Part shown: positions 34,901 to 43,841 of the stretch, in pieces
Layout of the letters: each line of letters begins with the position of its first letter
Position numbering within the stretch: position 1 is the stretch's first letter
Source of the DNA: Arenibacter sp. F20364
GTDB taxonomy: Bacteria; Bacteroidota; Bacteroidia; Flavobacteriales; Flavobacteriaceae
Assembly (NCBI RefSeq): GCF_023015905.1
Contig: NZ_JALKBD010000021.1
Span: 31,075-95,074, forward strand
Reading direction: 5' to 3'
DNA: 64,000 bases
The notes under the pieces: generated by a model
The model's input: the letters and a program-made list of their open reading frames with translations, nothing else
Database searches by the model: none
What the model was told of the DNA's origin: nothing
Position numbers and translations under genes: made by a program

Positions 34901-37402
34901 CTAACTGTTGGGGTCCAAAATTAGATCGATGCGTTCCACTGCATCCTGCAAATGATATTTGCTCATGGAATCCGTTGTCCTATTAATTGCATTTTTAAGG
35001 TCTTTTTTAAGAATGTTCAATTCCGCCCTCGCAATGGATCGTATATCGGACTGGCCTGTATTGATAGGTGTAGATTTTTGATATCCACCGAAATCTCCTT
35101 TTTTTGTTTCGTTTTCGGCAGTCATCAAGTAGGCCAATCTTTCTATATGGGCCTTTTGAAGATTTCTTCTGTAGGTGTCAATTTTATTTCCAGTGCGAGT
35201 TTCGGACCATAGCCCCTTTCTTAGGTCGGTCATCATTTCCAAAAGGGAATAGGCCTCCTTGCCGTAAATGGTTTGGTTTTCGATCATCCTGGCCAGTTTG
35301 CCCAAACTTAATATATTGTCCAGTGATCTTACCTGTAGACTTCTTATGCGCTCCACTGAACCTGAATATTCTATTTTATTAAAAATGTTTGGAACGATCA
35401 ACCATTCCGGGGTTTGAAATAATTGTTCCTGTACAAATAGTAAGCAGTTTTTTTGATGTTCCCTATCTACTGGAGTGTATACGGCCCCTTCCTGATCATA
35501 GGTTTTGTAATGCTCATAAACCCCGCCAATATTATTGCTTACATGACCCATATATCTGTTGAATTGGGAAATTACCTGCCCGTAAAGGGTATTTAGATCG
35601 TCGTACTCCTTGCCTTTTTCAGCGGTCCATTCAATAAGTTTTGGGGTTATTCTTTTTAAATTTTCGATGCCGTAGGCACTGGCCTTTATGGCATCATCTC
35701 CCAAATCCTCCGTCTGTGAGCTAGGATCAACCACATCTCCCACTTGCTGGTGGCCAAAGCGGTATAAGGGATCCCCGGCGTGTTCTAAAATCCAGCTATC
35801 CAAAGTTTCTTTTTCCTCCTTAGCGGATTTGTCCAATATGGGGCGGTATCCCCAATTAATGGCATATTTGTCGTAAACACCAATTTCTGGCATCAATGCC
35901 ACGCCCTCATCTCCGGGTTGGGCAATATAGTTGAATCTAGCGTAATCCATAATGGAGGGTGCTGTACCATATTTTTTGGTAAAGGAGGCCGACCGCAACG
36001 AATCTACGGGATAGGCTACACTACTGCCCATATTGTGGGGCAAGCCTAGGGTATGGCCCACTTCGTGTGCAGATACAAATCTAATTAAGCGACCCATTAC
36101 CTCCTCCTTAAAGGCAACTCCTCGGGCATCAGGATTAATGGCGGCTGTTTGTACAAAAAACCAATTCCTTAACAGGGTCATTACATTGTGGTACCAGTTG
36201 ATATCCGATTCCAGGATTTCACCAGTCCTAGGGTCGCTTACATGCGGTCCGTTGGCATTGGGAATCGGGGAGGCCAAATAGCGAACTACGGAATAACGCA
36301 CATCCTCAGGGGACCATTCTGGATCTTCTTCAGGAGTTGGCGGATCTTTGGCCAAAATGGCATTCTTGAAGCCGGCTGCCTCAAAAGCAGTCTGCCAATC
36401 CTCGATACCCTGCTTTATAAAGGGGACCCAACTTTTTGGGGTTGCCCTGTCCACATAGTATACAATTGGTTTTTTCGGTTCCACCAATTCTCCATTTTTG
36501 TATTTTTCAATATCCTCGTCCTTAACTTCCAGTCTCCATCGGTCAAGAAAGCGCACTGTTTTGCTCTCCTGGGCATCCAAGCCATAATCTACCTGACCGC
36601 GGGCGAACCAACCTACCCGTTCATCAAAATAGCGACGTTTCATTGGTTCCTCCGGGAGCAATATCATGGAATTGTTTATTTCAATGGAGATAGACCCCAA
36701 ACTTCCATTGGAAGGAGGATTACTGGCTACGTAGGTCTTTACATGTCTTGCCTCAATATTTAAAGGGTAACTTTTTAGGGAATCGATATAACTTCTGGAT
36801 TCGTCCAAACGTGAAACCTTATATTCTTTGCGATAATTTTCCGGCATGCCCAGGGCATGTACATCTTTCTCAAAAAGATCGTTTACTTGGATTACCGTAG
36901 CGGGGTTCAAGCTATCTTTATTAAATGCCTTTATGTTGAACGAATACAGTACAGGTTCAAAATTGGAATTTACAACGGCTTCACTCACGGGAAGGGAATC
37001 GGCCGCAACAATATCGTAGCTTACTACCCTGAGTAATACCTTTTTTGGCAACTTTTCCCACCTAAGTACCTTAGTATTAATTTTTCCGCCTCCGAAACCG
37101 ATGCCTGTAGCTGTTTTCGAAATTCTGCTCACCATTAGCATTTCCTTGTTGAACAGGGAATCTGGTATTTCGTAATAATGTTTATCATCTACCACATGCA
37201 CATCAAAAAGGCCCTTGTCCGTTTTTGCATCTTTGGTAATTACCTTTTCATAGGCTTCTATTTCTCCTTTTTTTGATTTTTCCTTGTCATCGGAGGCTTC
37301 GGTTTTCTTCTCTTTCTTTTTAAAGATCTGTGCTTCTGTAGTATGGAAGCAACCTATTAGCAAGAATGCCAATAACACTTTCGCGTGTAAATTTTTAAAC
37401 AT
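34901..37402 (-). CDS. Zinc-dependent metalloprotease (DUF5117/DUF5118/DUF4953 type)
   Basis: 833 residues with a signal peptide (about 1-24). The N-terminal part (about 45-90, YEKVITKDAKTDKGLFDVHVVDDKHYYEIP) matches DUF5118. It is followed by a DUF5117-like region (LMVSRISKTATGIGFGGGKI ... FARGQVDYGLDAQES) and the catalytic region with VSAHEVGHTLGLPHNMGSS, where HExGHxLGLPH is the zinc-binding signature. A long C-terminal region (SIMDYARFNYIAQPGD, then helices to LILDPNS) completes the protein. Members are periplasmic or surface proteases of unknown substrate. Alone on the minus strand with a 333-base leader region. Confidence 0.92.
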   Translation of the reverse strand: MFKNLHAKVLLAFLLIGCFHTTEAQIFKKKEKKTEASDDKEKSKKGEIEAYEKVITKDAKTDKGLFDVHVVDDKHYYEIPDSLFNKEMLMVSRISKTATGIGFGGGKINTKVLRWEKLPKKVLLRVVSYDIVAADSLPVSEAVVNSNFEPVLYSFNIKAFNKDSLNPATVIQVNDLFEKDVHALGMPENYRKEYKVSRLDESRSYIDSLKSYPLNIEARHVKTYVASNPPSNGSLGSISIEINNSMILLPEEPMKRRYFDERVGWFARGQVDYGLDAQESKTVRFLDRWRLEVKDEDIEKYKNGELVEPKKPIVYYVDRATPKSWVPFIKQGIEDWQTAFEAAGFKNAILAKDPPTPEEDPEWSPEDVRYSVVRYLASPIPNANGPHVSDPRTGEILESDINWYHNVMTLLRNWFFVQTAAINPDARGVAFKEEVMGRLIRFVSAHEVGHTLGLPHNMGSSVAYPVDSLRSASFTKKYGTAPSIMDYARFNYIAQPGDEGVALMPEIGVYDKYAINWGYRPILDKSAKEEKETLDSWILEHAGDPLYRFGHQQVGDVVDPSSQTEDLGDDAIKASAYGIENLKRITPKLIEWTAEKGKEYDDLNTLYGQVISQFNRYMGHVSNNIGGVYEHYKTYDQEGAVYTPVDREHQKNCLLFVQEQLFQTPEWLIVPNIFNKIEYSGSVERIRSLQVRSLDNILSLGKLARMIENQTIYGKEAYSLLEMMTDLRKGLWSETRTGNKIDTYRRNLQKAHIERLAYLMTAENETKKGDFGGYQKSTPINTGQSDIRSIARAELNILKKDLKNAINRTTDSMSKYHLQDAVERIDLILDPNS

Positions 37403-37735
37403 ATTTCAGGTAATTTCTATGAATTCTTGTGTTCTTTCAAAGAACTAAAAATAATTTAAATTTTGGAAGTAGATTTGGATTATTGCCCAATTACAAAATA
37501 ATTAACGGAATTGTATCTCTTTCTGAATCTTAGGGCTTTTAATCTTGCATTATATCAGCTAAATGAATTTTTTTTACCAATTATCTGTAACATTTCTAGG
37601 TTTCAATAGTCTATTTAAATAGAGAATTTCTTTTATAGTTTATTTGAATCAAGCTTCTGTAAGGCCTTTGTGGGAACAAAGGCTTTACTTTTGTCGTGCC
37701 TTTTCCAAAAAAGTTTTCTATATGCTAGCTATGGA
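37403..37735. other. Intergenic region with a 13-bp hairpin and an isolated promoter-like box
   Basis: 333 bases between two minus-strand genes. It holds the AT-rich leader of the metalloprotease gene (right after 37402) and a hairpin at 37659-37688 (GTAAGGCCTTTGT, loop GGGA, ACAAAGGCTTTAC, one G-T pair), 48 bases beyond the transporter stop and so possibly its terminator. TACTTTTG at 37686-37693 looks like a plus-strand -7 element but has no gene behind it. An open frame starting at 37644 has no protein-like features. Confidence 0.5.
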
Positions 37736-39166
37736 TCAGAAGAGAAGGGGCACAACCAATTGGAACAATAGGATCAGTAAGACAACTGAGATAAGGTTCA
37801 GAACTATTCCTACCCTGGCCATCTGATAAACTTTTATATAGCCACTGGCAAAGACTATGGCATTGGGCGGGGTGGCCATAGGCAGCATAAAGGCGCAGCT
37901 ACTGGCCATAGTCACCGGAATCAATAAATAAAGAACTGGAACCCCTAAGCCTATAGCTATACCTGCTACCACGGGTGCAAGTACTGCCACCAAGGCTACA
38001 TTGCTCATCAGTTCTGTCATGAAGAGCATTAATAGGATTAACAAGGAAGCTGTAAATAATATGGATATTTCGCTTGTGGAAATGGCATTTGCTACCATAT
38101 CTACAATGCCGCTAGTAGACATACCCTCGGCCAAGGCAAGTCCACCGCCAAATAATACCAGAATTCCCCAGGCCAATTTTTCGGTATCGCTCCAACCGAT
38201 TATAAAATCTCCTTTTTTAAAGTTAAATGGAATCGCAAATAGGGAAACTGCAGCTATCATACTTATGATGGTGTCCGACAGTCCAAGCGATGGAAATATA
38301 CTGTTGATAAGGGTTCTGAAAATCCATAGGAAAACTGTTATTCCAAAAATAGTGAGCACCATTTTTTCTTTGCGGCTGGTGGGCCCCAATTTATTTAATT
38401 CTTCCTGAATGATCTTCTTGGAGCCTGTAAATTTCAATTTCTTATTGGGAAAAAACCATTTTACCAGGACCAGATAGCAAATGCTTACCAAGATGATTGA
38501 AAAAGGAAGTCCAATTACCATCCATTTTAGAAAAGAGATTTCAATATTGTACTCGTTCTCCAGTAAACCTATTAAAATTGAATTTGGCGGGGTGCCGATA
38601 ACGGTTGCTATGCCCCCGGCGTTTGCGGAAAAGGCGATTCCCAACATTACGTTTAGGGCAAAATTGCGATCATCTTTGGTGAAGCCATCGGCATCATTGA
38701 CCAATAACCCAATAACGGACATGGCAATGGGGAGCATAACTACAGTACTTGCCGTATTGCTGATCCACATGCTTAATGCCGCTGTCGCGATCATAAACCC
38801 TAGGACAACCTTATTTGGTGTTGTTCCTGTAATTCGTATAATATTGAGGGCAATGCGTTTATGTAAATTTACCTTTTCCAAGGCCAAAGCCATCACAAAG
38901 CCTCCAAAAAATAAAAAAATGATGGGGCTGCCATAGTTGGCACCTACATCGTTGATGGGCATGATCTTAAGTAAGGGGAACAAAATCAAAGGCAACAGGG
39001 CCGCAACTGAAATGGAAACAGCCTCGGTGATCCACCAGACTACCATCCAAACGGCCACAGCGATTACCGCATCCCCTTTTTCGGAGACCAGGGTAACAGG
39101 TAAATTTAGAAGAATGAAGAAGAAGGTGGGACCCAATAACAGTCCTAATTTTTTGCTCAAATCCAT
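37736..39166 (-). CDS. DASS/SLC13-family sodium:dicarboxylate (divalent anion) symporter
   Basis: 476 residues with about 11-12 membrane helices. Family motifs include the first substrate-site loop WISNTASTVVMLPIAMS, the region ANAGGIATVIGTPPNSILIG, and the second-half loop FMTELMSNVALVAVLAPVV followed by SSCAFMLPMATPPNAIVFASG. These SNT and SNV elements bind sodium and the anion in DASS transporters. Likely substrates are C4-dicarboxylates such as succinate or malate, though sulfate or other anions are possible. It stands alone; the next gene upstream lies 95 bases away on the same strand. Confidence 0.92.
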   Translation of the reverse strand: MDLSKKLGLLLGPTFFFILLNLPVTLVSEKGDAVIAVAVWMVVWWITEAVSISVAALLPLILFPLLKIMPINDVGANYGSPIIFLFFGGFVMALALEKVNLHKRIALNIIRITGTTPNKVVLGFMIATAALSMWISNTASTVVMLPIAMSVIGLLVNDADGFTKDDRNFALNVMLGIAFSANAGGIATVIGTPPNSILIGLLENEYNIEISFLKWMVIGLPFSIILVSICYLVLVKWFFPNKKLKFTGSKKIIQEELNKLGPTSRKEKMVLTIFGITVFLWIFRTLINSIFPSLGLSDTIISMIAAVSLFAIPFNFKKGDFIIGWSDTEKLAWGILVLFGGGLALAEGMSTSGIVDMVANAISTSEISILFTASLLILLMLFMTELMSNVALVAVLAPVVAGIAIGLGVPVLYLLIPVTMASSCAFMLPMATPPNAIVFASGYIKVYQMARVGIVLNLISVVLLILLFQLVVPLLF

Positions 39167-39261
39167 ATGGGAGGTTTATGGCCTTCTAAACTAGGTTATT
39201 TCCTGCAGTTATAAAAATGAAAATAGGGGAGCAGCTTTAGTTTTTTCCAATTTCCTTCCAA

Positions 39262-40701
39262 TTAATTGAAAATAGAAGCTAAATCTATCATATTTAGGTC
39301 TTTATCCACCGCACCATATAGTATTTTGATAACCGAAAGTTCCCCTAGATTGAGGATCGACTCCTTGGTTCGGTAACCGGCAACAAAGAATAGTTTGTTG
39401 TTTATTTCCAATAATTCTGGAATAAAGCTCCCCTTGTAATTTAATTTTTTGATTTCCGTACCGGTAGGGTCGAATTTGCGCAAATAGCCATCGCCTGTTG
39501 AGATTACAAAAGAATCTCCCAAGGAGATCATTGCTTGGATATTATTGTCCTCATTAAAATTATGGGTTTTGATATGGTTTCCTTCCGAATCTGTAATGCT
39601 GAGCTCGCCATTGCCGTAGGCAACCAAGTTGCCATTGGACAATTGTATAAGGTGGTAAGCACCGTTTAGATGGTTGGCTTCGGTGATTTGCGTCCCCAAG
39701 ACGGAATTACTAAGTTCTGCCGTTTTTGTAACGGTCAAATTGGTATCGAAAAATGTAAGTACAGGCCTGTAGTTTTGAATAAAGGGCAAGATTATGTTCT
39801 TGTCGAATGTTCCTCCATAAGCTACATAGCCATCAGTGGTCTTAATCATAGCGGCCAGCATGGCATTATTGGATCCAATGGTTTTGAATTGGACATCAAA
39901 GGCATCGCCATTGGCGTTCCTTTTTTCAATAACTGCTTTATAGGTGCCATTGTCTTTTTGTGTGCCATAGAAGATGAAATTTACATCCTCTTTCAGGTAA
40001 CCATAAAGGTATTTGGTGGCAGAACTTAAAATGGACGTTAAAGCCCAGTTACTGTTAAGGGTTATTTCGTGTGACCCATATAATTCGGGAAGGGTGCGGG
40101 AAAAATGGATGTTCTTGTTGCCGTTGCCCAAAAAATTTATATAGGCATTTTTTGTATTAAATTGTTGGTCCGCAATGTAGTTGGAGCTGGGTACGAAATC
40201 GCTGCCCAATTCTTTGTAATAGAATTTGGATGTGGACAGGTTAACCATATCCTCGGATTTCTCCAAATAGAAAATGTTGCCGTTTTGCGGATTGATGCCC
40301 ATCTCTATAGGTAGCCCGTTATATCCAGCAGAAATATCGGGAAACAGATAATAGGATTCCACAGCTGCTTCAACAAAAATCTTCTTGCTAAAGGTTGCGC
40401 TATTTTTTTGGTCATCATAAACAACAAGGGAAATGGTGAAATTTCCGCCTTCCTGAAAGCTTACGGAAGGGCTTTCTTGGTTGCTTATTTCATTATTGCC
40501 AAAATCATAGGAAAAGATTACGGCATCTTTGGAACAATTGGTCAATTGTAACGATTCTCCTATGGCTATGGTATCCTTGCTTATGGTAAAACAGGCCGTT
40601 AAACTTATTTCTTGCTCGGGGTCAGTAATGTCCCCCTTGTCTTCCTTGGTGCAGGAAACCACAAAAATGGACATGAAAATAATCGCGTAGAAGTTTTTCA
40701 T
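39262..40701 (-). CDS. PKD-domain lipoprotein with a propeller-like body
   Basis: 479 residues. A lipoprotein signal (SIFVVSC, Cys about 17) is followed by an acidic linker and a PKD domain (about 32-112: LTACFTISKDTIAIGESLQLTN, VIFSYDFGNNEISN and ESPSVSFQEGGNFTISLVVYD). The remaining 360 residues have repeated strand-loop units such as NIFYLEKSEDMVN, TTDGYVAYGGTFDKN, HLIQLSNGNLVAYGNGE and MISLGDSFVISTGDGYL, suggesting a beta-propeller. It should be on the cell surface or in the periplasm. No enzymatic motif seen; binding or adhesion is possible. Alone between the transporter and the cytochrome-type gene set. Confidence 0.75.
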   Translation of the reverse strand: MKNFYAIIFMSIFVVSCTKEDKGDITDPEQEISLTACFTISKDTIAIGESLQLTNCSKDAVIFSYDFGNNEISNQESPSVSFQEGGNFTISLVVYDDQKNSATFSKKIFVEAAVESYYLFPDISAGYNGLPIEMGINPQNGNIFYLEKSEDMVNLSTSKFYYKELGSDFVPSSNYIADQQFNTKNAYINFLGNGNKNIHFSRTLPELYGSHEITLNSNWALTSILSSATKYLYGYLKEDVNFIFYGTQKDNGTYKAVIEKRNANGDAFDVQFKTIGSNNAMLAAMIKTTDGYVAYGGTFDKNIILPFIQNYRPVLTFFDTNLTVTKTAELSNSVLGTQITEANHLNGAYHLIQLSNGNLVAYGNGELSITDSEGNHIKTHNFNEDNNIQAMISLGDSFVISTGDGYLRKFDPTGTEIKKLNYKGSFIPELLEINNKLFFVAGYRTKESILNLGELSVIKILYGAVDKDLNMIDLASIFN

Positions 40702-40811
40702 ACTCTTAAGATTTGGGATCCTAAAAGTATTAACGTAATTATGTCGCCATTATTTTAATATTTCGGTGTAATACAGGGATTTAACGTTGATAGTACCAAG
40801 TTAGTGGCAAA

Positions 40812-42209
40812 CTAATAAACTATGGAATCTGTGGCTATTTTGGGGAGGTCGTAACCCCCGTAATCTATCAATAATTCCCCTTCTTGCGGTTTGCTTACTT
40901 GATCTGGTTTTTTAACAGGGGTTTTGAACAGATATACAATCTGTAATTTTTTAAATTCTTTTAATTTTGGGAGATGTACCTCTTCAAAATTTGTCCCCAT
41001 AAGGTTCACGTTTTTAAGATACTCCAGTTTTTCCAAGGTTTCTATATTTTTTCCTGTTACCGCAGTATTGTCCAACTTTAATACCGTAAGGTGGGGCAGG
41101 ATACTTATTTTTTCAAAAATGGCATCCGTAACTTGGGTTTCACCTAGGTCTAGGTAAACGATCTGATTTGTAAGCGAAGCAAGCAGCTCAAAATCTCCAT
41201 CCGAAAATGTAGGTTTGTTGATACAGGACACTTTTATGAAATTACTTTCTTCGTTGACCCTTTCTACGTGGAAGCCTTTTTTCTTTATGGCCGAAATGGT
41301 ATCTGCAGATACTTCGGCAACCACTACGTCCGGGTAGGTATCGTCTTTTGCTTTTGGAAAGAAAGCTTGGACCAATTCTTTTTTTAGGCCCATTTCCCCA
41401 ATGCTCTTGTCAAAAGAATTGCCATTGGCTATCCAGGTTCTAATAATATCCAATTCTTCCTTGGAGGGCTGATCCTTATCTTTTGGTGGCATGTGGTCTT
41501 CATGTTCCAATGGCAATATCAATCTAGCGTAGAGGGAACTTTTTTCCGGGTCGTTTGGCTCAATTACCAATCCGTCCTCCCCGCCTTTCAGAATTCCATT
41601 TTCTTCTTCCAATCGCAATTCCCCCTTTTCTTTTTTGGCATTGTGACAGCTTACGCATCTAGTATTGAGGATGGGTTGTACAAGGTCTGTATATAGAATT
41701 GCCTCTTCCCAATTTTCTTCTTCCAGGGTAGGCATTTCATAAACTTCCGGGCCAACGCCCAATAGGGATTTTATACTGTTGGGCAGAGGTTCAATGAGGT
41801 AGTCCGATCCGTGGGTAATATTTCCCCCAAGATGCCCGGTGAACGATATAAGAAATAATAGTGAGTAGGATAAAAGCACCACCGGAACTCGCTTTATAAA
41901 ATCGAGTTTTGAGGGTGCTGTCAACCTAAGATACATCAACAAAGAAAACAGGGCGGTGACAATACCCAGCCATAAATGGAATTTTACAGTATCAAAGGAA
42001 TATCCTTCGGCTGTATAAAGCAGATAGCCGCTAATACAGGCAATGGTAGCAAAAATAAAAGCCCATTGAAACAGGATTCCAATTATTTTGGACCATTCAT
42101 AATTCTTTCTATCATACCATTGCAATAGTAAGGCGGCAAGAATGAATCCTATTGGTAAATGTACTACAAGGGGGTGTAAGCGCCCTATTAATTGTTGAAT
42201 AACTTCCAT
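40812..42209 (-). CDS. Membrane protein with planctomycete-type cytochrome domain (PSCyt1) and leucine-rich repeats
   Basis: 465 residues. Four membrane helices (about 15-30, 43-66, 78-96, 110-128) start with RLHPLVVHLPIGFILAALLL, the DUF2231 pattern. The PSCyt1 domain (about 170-265) has one haem motif CVSCH (185-189), then LRLEEENGILKGGEDG, VIEPNDPEKSSLYARLILP, EDHMPPKDK and LDIIRTWIANG. The C-terminal part (about 335-450) contains leucine-rich repeats (LTNQIVYLDLGETQVTD, ISILPHLTVLKLDNTAVTG, LEYLKNVNLMGTNFEE). It anchors a c-type cytochrome-like domain at the membrane, facing the periplasm. It lies 121 bases downstream of the DUF1501 gene, forming a set with the two genes before it. Confidence 0.88.
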   Translation of the reverse strand: MEVIQQLIGRLHPLVVHLPIGFILAALLLQWYDRKNYEWSKIIGILFQWAFIFATIACISGYLLYTAEGYSFDTVKFHLWLGIVTALFSLLMYLRLTAPSKLDFIKRVPVVLLSYSLLFLISFTGHLGGNITHGSDYLIEPLPNSIKSLLGVGPEVYEMPTLEEENWEEAILYTDLVQPILNTRCVSCHNAKKEKGELRLEEENGILKGGEDGLVIEPNDPEKSSLYARLILPLEHEDHMPPKDKDQPSKEELDIIRTWIANGNSFDKSIGEMGLKKELVQAFFPKAKDDTYPDVVVAEVSADTISAIKKKGFHVERVNEESNFIKVSCINKPTFSDGDFELLASLTNQIVYLDLGETQVTDAIFEKISILPHLTVLKLDNTAVTGKNIETLEKLEYLKNVNLMGTNFEEVHLPKLKEFKKLQIVYLFKTPVKKPDQVSKPQEGELLIDYGGYDLPKIATDSIVY

Positions 42210-42330
42210 AGATCAACTATTTATTCAATTTTGGGCTATTTTTTTAAATGCTACCTGACTATGGTATGATAATAAGTACTGAAAAAGTATGATAAATAAT
42301 CGCATGATATTGGTTTGGTCGGTTTGTGTT

Positions 42331-43839
42331 CTAGGCAAGAATTTCGTGTATGACATGGCCTTCCACATCTGTAAGGCGGAAGGGTCTTCCTTGAAAGTCA
42401 AAAGTAAATTGTTCGTGGTCAAAACCCAGAAGGTGCATCATGGTAGCATGCACGTCGTGTACCGAGACTTGGCCCTCCAAAGCGGAAAAGCCTATCTCAT
42501 CCGTAAGTCCCCAGCTAGCACCTTTTTTAATGCCTCCTCCTGCCATCCACATGGTGAAGGCATCCCCGTGATGGTCCCTTCCCTTAAAGGCCATTTCTTT
42601 TCCTTCCCTGTTTTCCTGCATAGGTGTCCTTCCGAACTCACTTCCCCAGACCACCAAGGTTTCTTCCAATAATCCTCTTTGTTTAAGGTCTAGGAGTAGT
42701 GCTGTAATTGGCCTGTCTATTTCTGTACATTTATTTCTTAACCCAAGATCTACGGCATTGGAATGACTGTCGCCATGGCTGTCCCAGCCCCAATCGAACA
42801 ATTGCACAAAGCGTACCCCGTCCTCAACGAGTTTTCTGGCCAATAGACAATTGTTGGCAAAGGATTCCTTTCCGGGTTGTACCCCGTACATTTCCTTTAT
42901 ATGCTCTGGTTCATTATTGATGTTCATGACCTCTGGTACTGCAGTCTGCATACGGTAGGCCATTTCGTACTGATTGATTCTGGCCAAGATCTCTGGATCG
43001 GAATATTCGTCAAATTCTTTTTTATTGATGTTGTTTATAGCATCAATAGTACTTTTTTTAAGGTTTCGGGTAATGCCTTTAGGGTCGTCTATATAAAGTA
43101 CCGGATCTCCTTTGGATCGGCATTGGACACCTTGGTACACCGAGGGTAAAAAACCGCTGCCCCAGACACTTTTTCCGGCATCCGGTGTTTTTCCTCCGGA
43201 GGTAAGAACCACAAAACCTGGCAAATTCTGATTTTCGGATCCCAAACCGTAGGTAACCCAAGACCCTATACTTGGTCTGCCCAATCTGGGACTTCCGGTA
43301 TGCATGAACAATTGCGCAGGCCCATGGTTAAATTGATCTGTATTTACCGCTTTAAGGAAGGCAACTTCATCCACTACTTTTGAAAAGTGGGGCAGAAAGT
43401 TGGAGACCCAATTACCGGATTCCCCGTGCTGCTTAAATTCCGCCTGTGGTCCAAGTAATTTGGGAACTCCGCGGATGAAGGCAAATTTTCGCCCTTCCAA
43501 CAAGGATTGCGGACAGGCCTGATTGTTCAGTTTATGAAGGGTAGGCTTGTAATCGAACATTTCCAGTTGGGAGGGAGCGCCCGCCATATGCAAATATATA
43601 ACGGATTTTACCTTGGCAGGGAATGGGGGTGCCATAGAAGCCAAGGGGTTGATGTCCCTCTCGGTTAGTGCAATCTTAGCTTTGTCATTGTTGCCAAGAA
43701 AAGAGTTACAGGACATAAAAAGTGAACCTAAGGCCAAACCTCCCATCCCGGCAACACAATCCTTTATAAAATGCCTTCGGGTCTTTGCCTGTATTTCCCG
43801 CTGTAACTTTTCTTTTATTAATCGGTCCAAACTGTTCAT
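42331..43839 (-). CDS. DUF1501 protein (sulfatase/phosphatase-superfamily-like), exported
   Basis: 502 residues. The N-terminus carries TRRHFIKDCVAGMGGLALG, a twin-arginine-type signal, followed by a possible lipobox (LFMSC). The DUF1501 domain reads VIYLHMAGAPSQLEMFDYKPTL, FKQHGESGNWVSNFLPH, DQFNHGPAQLFMHTGSPRLGRPSIGSWVTYGLG, QLFDWGWDSHGD, VVWGSEFGRTPM and HDVHATMMHLLGFDHEQFTFDFQG. It resembles the alkaline phosphatase/sulfatase fold. It starts 2 bases after the DUF1549/DUF1553 gene. In planctomycetes this pair is massively duplicated; in Bacteroidota it is much less common. Substrate unknown, with sulfated polysaccharides often proposed. Confidence 0.93.
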   Translation of the reverse strand: MNSLDRLIKEKLQREIQAKTRRHFIKDCVAGMGGLALGSLFMSCNSFLGNNDKAKIALTERDINPLASMAPPFPAKVKSVIYLHMAGAPSQLEMFDYKPTLHKLNNQACPQSLLEGRKFAFIRGVPKLLGPQAEFKQHGESGNWVSNFLPHFSKVVDEVAFLKAVNTDQFNHGPAQLFMHTGSPRLGRPSIGSWVTYGLGSENQNLPGFVVLTSGGKTPDAGKSVWGSGFLPSVYQGVQCRSKGDPVLYIDDPKGITRNLKKSTIDAINNINKKEFDEYSDPEILARINQYEMAYRMQTAVPEVMNINNEPEHIKEMYGVQPGKESFANNCLLARKLVEDGVRFVQLFDWGWDSHGDSHSNAVDLGLRNKCTEIDRPITALLLDLKQRGLLEETLVVWGSEFGRTPMQENREGKEMAFKGRDHHGDAFTMWMAGGGIKKGASWGLTDEIGFSALEGQVSVHDVHATMMHLLGFDHEQFTFDFQGRPFRLTDVEGHVIHEILA

Positions 43840-43841
43840 AA

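Noticed and set aside
37644..37826. 60-residue plus-strand frame overlapping the DASS transporter 3' end
   Set aside because: Most of it is antisense to the transporter gene, and the rest covers the hairpin.
42289..42672. 127-residue plus-strand frame antisense to the DUF1501 gene
   Set aside because: It is the shadow of a long, well-conserved gene; no family resemblance.
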